Positions 5,245 through 10,006 of a stretch of DNA of 10,006 nt are shown piece after piece. Location: contig RCSS01000105.1 in the NCBI GenBank assembly GCA_004000155.1, positions 1 to 10,006 on the forward strand, read 5' to 3'. The notes under the pieces are model-generated. The model saw nothing but the letters and a program-made list of their open reading frames with translations. It had not been told where the DNA came from and ran no database searches. The position numbers were made by a program, and so were the translations under genes. The stretch is from Tubulinosema ratisbonensis (taxonomy: Eukaryota; Microsporidia; Tubulinosematidae). Within the stretch, counting starts at the first letter, position 1. Each line of letters begins with the position of its first letter.

Positions 5245-6558
5245 ATGAATCCGCAAAACCCATCAGAGCACATAGAACCTTACTACAATAATGAAATTTA
5301 TTTGTTAGATGCATTCGAGTCACTTTGGTGCGATTTAGGAAACATTTGCTCTAATTTTGGACTGACAAAAATGACAATTTTTTGTTTCGACAATGCTCTT
5401 AGAAATAAGAAGACTGGACATAGGAATTTATATAGGATAGCAAGAGAGTTTTTATTCATAGAAAGCTATGAAAAGATCACTGAAATTATAGGAAAGCTTA
5501 ATGACATGAATGCTCCTAAATTTTACAATGAAGTGCTNTCAGGTCATCTTTTTTTGCACAAAAATAAGCTTAAAGAAAGTTTTTCTTCTTTTTCAAAGGC
5601 GCTACATATAGGAAACATTGATTTTTTGTTGTATTATGGAATTGCAAGATGGAATGAAGCTACTAAAAAGTACCAAGAAGCTGTGAAATATTATTCGATT
5701 GTGTTAAAAAAGTACCCTTCTCACATTATAGCCCACAAATCTAGGTATAGAATCATGACAATCCTTAAAATGACAAATGCTTTATCATACGCCAAAAGAT
5801 TCTTGTTAACTATGGAAAAGGATGAGTTTTGTTTTATAGAAAAAGAAGCTTTTACTATACAGTTTGCCAGTTGTTACGAATTAGAAAATGAGGATGAACC
5901 AGCAATTAAGCTATGCGAAAATATTATCTCAACAAAACCAAATTACATTTTTGCTTACAGGCTGATTTCTTACATTTATTTTAAATTGAAAAACTATCAA
6001 TCAGCTATAGAGCACTTAGACCGAGGTTTAAGTATTTTTAATGCCGATAGATATTTGTACTACTTGAAAGGAAAGATTCTTTTTTTACAAAATAATTATG
6101 ATAGGTCATCAATATTACTTAGCAAGGCAGTGGAATATAGTTCTAACGATCCTTATATATGGAATTCTTATGGGATAGTTTGTTACAAATTAAAAAATTA
6201 TGAACAAGCAGAAATTTGTTTTAAAAATTCTATTTCCTTCGATAAGAATTTTTTAGAGCCAAAATTCAACTTAATGTTAGTTTTTAGATTGTTTAACCGA
6301 ATAAACGAAACAAAAAAAATTTTAGACGAACTGTGTATGAATAATAGAAGTGATATTGAACTGATTTCTATGTGTAAGAACATAGGAGTAGATTCTGTTT
6401 TTTATGAAACTGAGTGTAGAGATTGTGATTTTAATGTCGGTACTTCTATGTATTTTTCTGCAGATTCCTTTTTAGGAGGAAATTCATTCTATGTAGATGC
6501 TGGTGAATATTCTAATCTAGAATTAGATCCTGAGACAGAAATAAAAAATGAGTATTAA
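5245..6558 (+). CDS. TPR protein, probable Cyc8/Ssn6-type transcriptional co-repressor
   Basis: A 437-residue protein built largely from tetratricopeptide repeats from about residue 27 to 365. The clearest repeats are 27-57, 93-124, 126-158, 234-266, 268-300 and 303-335. The order of features resembles the Cyc8/Ssn6 TPR array: an opening W-x-x-L-G repeat ending in FDNALRN (48-54), GHLFL then KAL (100-120), LLYYGIARW (128-136), and a late pair YYLKGKILF and YIWNSYGIVCYKLKNYEQA (272-280, 304-322). Cyc8 bridges DNA-bound repressors to Tup1. The glutamine-rich tracts of yeast Cyc8 are absent and the protein is much shorter, as expected for a reduced microsporidian form. The last 70 residues (368-437) are acidic and aromatic and not TPR-like. 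A different TPR scaffold such as an anaphase-promoting complex subunit is the main alternative. TPR assignment is sure; Cyc8 identity is probable. The base N at 5538 lies in CTN, still Leu. Confidence 0.75.
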   Translation: MNPQNPSEHIEPYYNNEIYLLDAFESLWCDLGNICSNFGLTKMTIFCFDNALRNKKTGHRNLYRIAREFLFIESYEKITEIIGKLNDMNAPKFYNEVXSGHLFLHKNKLKESFSSFSKALHIGNIDFLLYYGIARWNEATKKYQEAVKYYSIVLKKYPSHIIAHKSRYRIMTILKMTNALSYAKRFLLTMEKDEFCFIEKEAFTIQFASCYELENEDEPAIKLCENIISTKPNYIFAYRLISYIYFKLKNYQSAIEHLDRGLSIFNADRYLYYLKGKILFLQNNYDRSSILLSKAVEYSSNDPYIWNSYGIVCYKLKNYEQAEICFKNSISFDKNFLEPKFNLMLVFRLFNRINETKKILDELCMNNRSDIELISMCKNIGVDSVFYETECRDCDFNVGTSMYFSADSFLGGNSFYVDAGEYSNLELDPETEIKNEY

Positions 6559-7186
6559 ATTAATTTTTATTTTTTTTGATCGTAAAATTGGGTCAAAGTT
6601 TATTGAGCATTAGATATTTTTATAAAAAAATTGATTATTAATAAATATTTTGGTGATATTTTAATTTGTTTTATGAATAACACTCTTTTTAAGATATTTT
6701 ATGGTTTAAGTAAAATCGAGCGGTAAAAAAGGTAACATTCTGCACATTTTTTTAAAACTTTTTTTTTTGAGATAAAACAAAAGTACATAAAAACATCAAC
6801 TAACTTATTTGCTAATCAGCTTGTAGCAATATTTTAAATAAATCTGATTTTGTTGTCTAAGTGTTGTAAATCAGAAATTTATAATAAAATATGAGACTTT
6901 CTTATAAGTTATGGTTTTAACTTTGATATTCGAAATTTAAAAAATTATTTTTTATAAAAGTCACTAAAATATGAAACTTTACTGAGATGTATCTAAACTA
7001 TTTTAGCTTAAATTATAAGAACTCTTTTATATTGATCACAAATTAATTCTTAGAAACTCTGTTCATTTAAAAGGTAAAAAGGCTAAAAAACATAAATCAA
7101 TTGTGTAAATATATTTAATACACATATAATTTTATAAATAAACATATTGTCATATTTTTAATAAAAAGCTTGGTAAATAAAAATGA
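6559..7186. other. AT-rich intergenic region, no gene seen
   Basis: No credible coding region on either strand. An AATAAA at 6640-6645 could end the TPR transcript. A small hairpin (TTGCTA at 6809-6814 with TAGCAA at 6824-6829) and an isolated CGAGCG (6717-6722), conspicuous in such A/T-rich DNA, are the only structured features noted. Parts around 6915-6985 weakly resemble the diverged repeat seen at 329-545 and 8423-8580. Confidence 0.5.
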
Positions 7187-7681
7187 TTAATAAAGATAAA
7201 TTACTTTATTTAGATTATTTTTCTTAGACATTTCATGTGTTTCAAAATATTCGATGTGAAATTTCTGATAAGGAGAAGATTTACAAACCCGAGCTTTGAT
7301 TCTCTTTCCTTTTTTATTTACCTCTAAACAAAATCCTTCTGAAGTAAGTTTGTAGCCATCTGTTTCTTTTTTTATACCCCAAATTGTTTTAGAGGCTTTC
7401 TTTGACTTTTTTAATTTTAGCTTAGGTTTGTTTTTATTTAAAGTAACAAACCTATTTCTATATTTTGACTTTATTTTAAATAAATCTCCTCCTATACTTT
7501 CAATCAAAAATAAACTTCTTTTATATTCATTTGGCTTAATTTCTTTTTTGTTTTTTAAACTTATTCGTTTATTATTTTTTACATAGAATATTTTGGTTGG
7601 AAATTGGTATGATTTAATTATAAAATTGTTATTAGTCTCTAAAGTAACAATATTACAGAAAAGGTACAAAATAATTAACAT
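7187..7681 (-). CDS. Secreted ricin-B-lectin-like beta-trefoil protein
   Basis: A 164-residue protein with a hydrophobic N-terminus (residues 2-13, cleavage likely about 13-17) that should enter the secretory pathway. The rest is basic, Lys-rich and beta-prone. Residues 97-145 carry the recognisable trefoil repeat: KTIWGIKKETDGYKLTS, then CLEV at 118-121, a second cysteine at 133 (ARVCK), and YQKF at 138-141. The Cys118-Cys133 spacing and the Q-x-F/W ending are typical of ricin-B-type repeats. About 130 residues after the signal is the size of one three-lobed trefoil. This is the carbohydrate-binding fold only: no catalytic toxin chain is present. Microsporidia have families of such proteins, some linked to spore adhesion to host cells. 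The earlier lobes are too diverged to show sugar-binding residues. It is transcribed divergently from the glutaredoxin gene. Confidence 0.72.
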   Translation of the reverse strand: MLIILYLFCNIVTLETNNNFIIKSYQFPTKIFYVKNNKRISLKNKKEIKPNEYKRSLFLIESIGGDLFKIKSKYRNRFVTLNKNKPKLKLKKSKKASKTIWGIKKETDGYKLTSEGFCLEVNKKGKRIKARVCKSSPYQKFHIEYFETHEMSKKNNLNKVIYLY

Positions 7682-7833
7682 ATTTTATTGGTATTTGTTT
7701 TTTTAAATGTTTTTAAAACTAATTTAGAAGTTTTCTAAATATAAAAGTTGAAACGAGCGTTTGAAATTATTTTGTTTTTGTCAGATAAAAAACAGTTTCA
7801 CATTTTCGTTAAATACAATCAATAAAAATAAAT
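7682..7833. promoter_or_regulatory. Divergent promoter region with a dyad and a TATA-like box
   Basis: These 152 bases separate two head-to-head genes. ATTTAGAA (7722-7729) and TTCTAAAT (7733-7740) form an exact 8-bp dyad around GTT. TATAAAAG (7740-7747) lies 87-94 bases before the glutaredoxin ATG. CGAGCG (7754-7759) is a rare G/C-rich hexamer that also occurs at 6717-6722. The dyad sits centrally and could serve either gene. All regulatory roles are inferred. Confidence 0.35.
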
Positions 7834-8142
7834 ATGCTAGATAACCGAAAAAGCCTTGAATCATTAATTTTGGCAGGAAAGAATATTGTTTTAGGTAAAC
7901 GAGGATGCAAGTATTGTGACATGGCCGTTAAATTATTAATTACCAAAAATATCAAATTTACTTATATAGAGTACAGTGAATGTGAAGATTTTATCCGTGC
8001 CTTTGAAAAAGCGAGAGGAAAAATAACTTATCCCCAAGTGTTTATTAACGGCACTAGAATCGGAGGATTTACTGATTTAGAAAAATTAATTAAGTATGAN
8101 TTTTTTATAATTGAGAATTTTGTTCATGAAGAATCAAATTGA
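7834..8142 (+). CDS. Dithiol glutaredoxin
   Basis: A 102-residue thioredoxin-fold oxidoreductase that would reduce disulfides and glutathione-mixed disulfides using glutathione. The active site is CKYC at residues 25-28 (class I, two cysteines). The cis-proline motif TYPQVFINGTRIGG is at 65-78 with Pro67, and the GGFTDLEKL segment (77-85) supplies the usual glutathione-binding glycines and helix. The length matches single-domain cytosolic glutaredoxins; no targeting sequence is visible. The last 14 residues (FFIIENFVHEESN region) are more hydrophobic than usual for the family. The base N at 8100 makes codon 89 GAN, Asp or Glu. AATAAA at 8144-8149 begins two bases after the TGA stop. The start is the first ATG and gives the family's normal N-terminus. 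Confidence 0.93.
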   Translation: MLDNRKSLESLILAGKNIVLGKRGCKYCDMAVKLLITKNIKFTYIEYSECEDFIRAFEKARGKITYPQVFINGTRIGGFTDLEKLIKYXFFIIENFVHEESN

Positions 8143-8143
8143 T

Positions 8144-8149
8144 AATAAA
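8144..8149 (+). terminator. AATAAA just after the glutaredoxin stop
   Basis: AATAAA begins two bases after the TGA (8140-8142). It is a probable poly(A) signal, in the same arrangement as at 2086 and 5186. Confidence 0.4.
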
Positions 8150-8360
8150 ATTTATTTATAANATTTTTAAATTGTATTGATTTTATAATTTTCAGTAATA
8201 AAATTGAAAAACTATGTTGCAAGTCAATTGGTTCTTTAAATATTAAATTTTCTATGATTCTTATGAATTATTTATTTGATTTACATTCAACAAATTGTGT
8301 TATTATAACATTTCTGTTTTATAAATATGTGAAAATTTTTTAAATTATTTCAAGACCTAC

Positions 8361-8377
8361 CACCTTTCTTGAAGGTG
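8361..8377. repeat. Small G/C-containing hairpin
   Basis: CACCTT (8361-8366) and AAGGTG (8372-8377) form a perfect 6-bp stem with loop TCTTG. TTCAAGA at 8349-8355 can instead pair with TCTTGAA at 8367-8373, giving two mutually exclusive stems. The local G+C is clearly above the flanks. The function is unknown. Confidence 0.45.
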
Positions 8378-8593
8378 TTTTAGAATCCATAAAAAAGTAA
8401 AAAAATTAAATATGATTTTATATTATTAACTTTGGTCTATCATAGTCGATATTTCATTACAAATTTGTTAAAGTCGTAGTTTAAGCAAAATGATTTCATT
8501 TATCAATAAATTAAATTAGTTTTAATTAAGAAACGAAGAAACATAGATGTTATGTATTTTCAAAAGTTATTTATTAAAAAATTGAATTAAAGA

Positions 8594-8601
8594 TATATAA
8601 G
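8594..8601 (+). promoter_or_regulatory. TATA-like element before the FAM72-like gene
   Basis: TATATAAG lies 19-26 bases upstream of the ATG at 8620. The short distance fits microsporidian genes, but the motif is weak evidence in A/T-rich DNA. Confidence 0.3.
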
Positions 8602-8619
8602 CTTTAAATTCACAAGAAT

Positions 8620-9024
8620 ATGTATCGCGTACAAGAAATGAAGCCCAAAGAAGAGATGACCGTCATCTTCACTTTATATTGCTTTGAATGCTCAAACATT
8701 CTTGCATATAAAGCATACGAGGCTTATTTGGTTTTAAATCCACACGTTCTTTCATTTGTTAGCAACGAAGACTGTAAAAATCTAACCAAGATTAATGAAG
8801 TGTACAGGTCAAAGTATTGCTTATGTGATATCAAAGATAATGCATGCCTCAGATGCGGAACTATTGTAGGATACTCGGTTATACAACCATGTGATATTTG
8901 TTATCGAAATGATATTAATCGTAATACCACAGTATTTTATGATATGTCAGTGAGGATTGGACTCTTTGATCTAAATTCCTATAACAATGATTATGACAAA
9001 GAGGAATATATACTTGACAGATAG
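8620..9024 (+). CDS. FAM72-family cysteine-rich protein
   Basis: A 134-residue protein that I assign to FAM72 from its collinear cysteine pattern and core motifs. These are CFEC at 21-24 followed by a short segment with AYKAYEAYLV; then YCLCDIKDNACLRCGTIVGY (66-85), very close to the family's C-x-C-x-LKDIACLKCGNIVGY; then VIQPCDIC (87-94) and a VFYDMSV strand. Four cysteine pairs (21/24, 67/69, 76/79, 91/94) suggest zinc binding. Human FAM72A binds and destabilises the uracil-DNA glycosylase UNG2; whether this protein does so is unknown. It has no tryptophan, so the tryptophan near the C-terminus of the human protein that I recall as important for UNG2 contact has no counterpart. The acidic tail (118-134) is not conserved. 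Starts at residues 1, 7 or 13 are possible; the first leaves an N-terminus close to the human length. There is no signal peptide. Confidence 0.82.
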   Translation: MYRVQEMKPKEEMTVIFTLYCFECSNILAYKAYEAYLVLNPHVLSFVSNEDCKNLTKINEVYRSKYCLCDIKDNACLRCGTIVGYSVIQPCDICYRNDINRNTTVFYDMSVRIGLFDLNSYNNDYDKEEYILDR

Positions 9025-10006
9025 TATTTTATTTTGATTAATTGTTTAATAGTGATTAAATAGTTTGAATTTGATATCTTTATTAATTATTGTTATATAA
9101 TTTATATCTTTATTTTAATCAAATTACTTTCCACCTTTAATTAATCTACAATATATTTACAAACAAAAATCTCTTTAAATTTTTATCATACAAACGCTAT
9201 AAAGTTTTTTAAATATTTTTTTCAATCTGTAAACATCTTTAAATGATACGGATAGAAAGTTTATTATTTCTAATACTAGTTTTTAAAAATTAAACTAAAC
9301 TTGAAATACATTTATAACTTGGCCTTTGAAACATTATCTTTAAGAAGAAATTAATCAAAATATAAAATAAAAACTGTACAAATGATATTAAAATAGAAAA
9401 AAACCAATGTAACTTGGGTTATATTATGATTTAAATTTCTTAAAATGTAAACTTACACACAACTGATGATCTTATTGTTTCTTTTGAACCAAAGAGGAAA
9501 CTTCAAAGTATTTAAAGAATTAAACAAATAAATATGAGGTTTATAAACAAATAAAATGTATTTTATATAAATAATTCTAAAGAAACACCGTGTAAAGGCT
9601 TATTCAACAGCATTTATCAACAAACCTTTATATTGGTTAAAATAGATTATACGTACTTCTAAATTTAGTTAATTTACACTAAAACATTAGTCTGGTAAAA
9701 AATTAAATACTTTATTTTTTTATATTTAACTGATCAAAAGGTCTATTTTATATTAAAAACTTTATTATCTAAATATAGTAAAAGTAATTTATAAAAGAAT
9801 TAATTTTATGACAAATTGTCTTACACATTAAAAATTTTATTTTTTCAAATATAAGCTCCTATTTTTTTAATTTACATTCTTAAAAAAATTTTTATATTAA
9901 ATAAAACAATATTTTCTTTAGATTTCAATTTTTATAAATATTTTTTCAGCCTTCAATATTTTCTTAATTTTTAAGTTAAATCAGGTCACATTTTTATATA
10001 TGCAGG
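9025..10006. other. AT-rich intergenic region, no gene seen
   Basis: Nearly 1 kb without a supportable coding region on either strand. Minor structure only: an 11-base direct repeat ATATCTTTATT at 9074-9084 and 9104-9114, the palindrome GTTTATAAAC at 9539-9548, and a 10-bp stem of low complexity at 9861-9870 with 9880-9889. It may extend into a longer gene-poor stretch beyond the window. Confidence 0.55.

Larger units (their letters stand above)
8143..8619. other. AT-rich intergenic region
   Basis: No gene is visible. It contains one G/C-richer hairpin (8361-8377), an ambiguous base at 8162, and, at about 8423-8580, short blocks in the same order as in 329-545. The end of the stretch should hold the promoter of the downstream gene. 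Confidence 0.5.

Noticed and set aside
7187..7681. Reading the ricin-B-like protein as a toxin
   Set aside because: Only the lectin-type trefoil is present and there is no catalytic chain. The length leaves no room for one.
9861..9889. 10-bp stem near the right end
   Set aside because: Arms are nearly pure T or A runs, which pair easily by chance in this sequence.
1..10006. Search for CRISPR arrays, insertion sequences, phage or bacterial defence genes
   Set aside because: No regularly spaced repeats, transposase or integrase motifs, or prokaryotic ribosome-binding pattern seen. The content is eukaryotic.

Overview
The window looks like nuclear DNA of a microsporidian, an obligate intracellular parasite related to fungi. 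The reasons are: very AT-rich sequence; short, intronless, lysine/asparagine/isoleucine-rich genes; a eukaryotic tRNA gene with internal A and B boxes; fungal-type septin, CK2 catalytic kinase and Cyc8-like TPR proteins in shortened or degenerate form; and a secreted ricin-B-type beta-trefoil protein of the kind microsporidia carry. The genus cannot be fixed from the sequence alone. I see nothing prokaryotic or viral, no transposase and no CRISPR array.

Layout. 1-1115 is AT-rich and holds no convincing gene, but it has an unusual concentration of inverted repeats, including one with 37-bp arms at 796-915. 1116-6558 is a gene-dense block: a multi-spanning membrane protein (+), a degenerate septin (+), a tail-to-tail unknown gene (-), tRNA-Cys(GCA) only 15 bp from that gene's start, CK2 alpha (+) and a Cyc8/Ssn6-like TPR protein (+) 54 bp downstream. 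6559-7186 is empty. 7187-8142 is a divergent pair: a secreted ricin-B-like protein (-) and a dithiol glutaredoxin (+), sharing a 152-bp promoter region. 8143-8619 is AT-rich with a small GC-richer hairpin. 8620-9024 encodes a compact cysteine-paired protein that I assign to the FAM72 family. 9025-10006 holds no gene that I can see.

How the genes fit together. Most are housekeeping or regulatory: cell division scaffold (septin), signalling (CK2), transcriptional co-repression (Cyc8-like), redox (glutaredoxin) and translation (tRNA-Cys). The ricin-B-like protein is the likely host-facing one. No operon-like pathway is evident. Gene starts have candidate TATA-like or CCC elements close to the ATG, and several stop codons overlap or touch AATAAA, both in line with compact microsporidian transcription units.

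Main points for a second look: the FAM72 homologue, the septin that has lost its P-loop lysine and G3 aspartate, the long inverted repeat at 796-915, a diverged repeat shared by two intergenic regions, and ambiguous bases that fall mostly at third codon positions, which suggests masked polymorphism. I found no clear novel multi-gene system.
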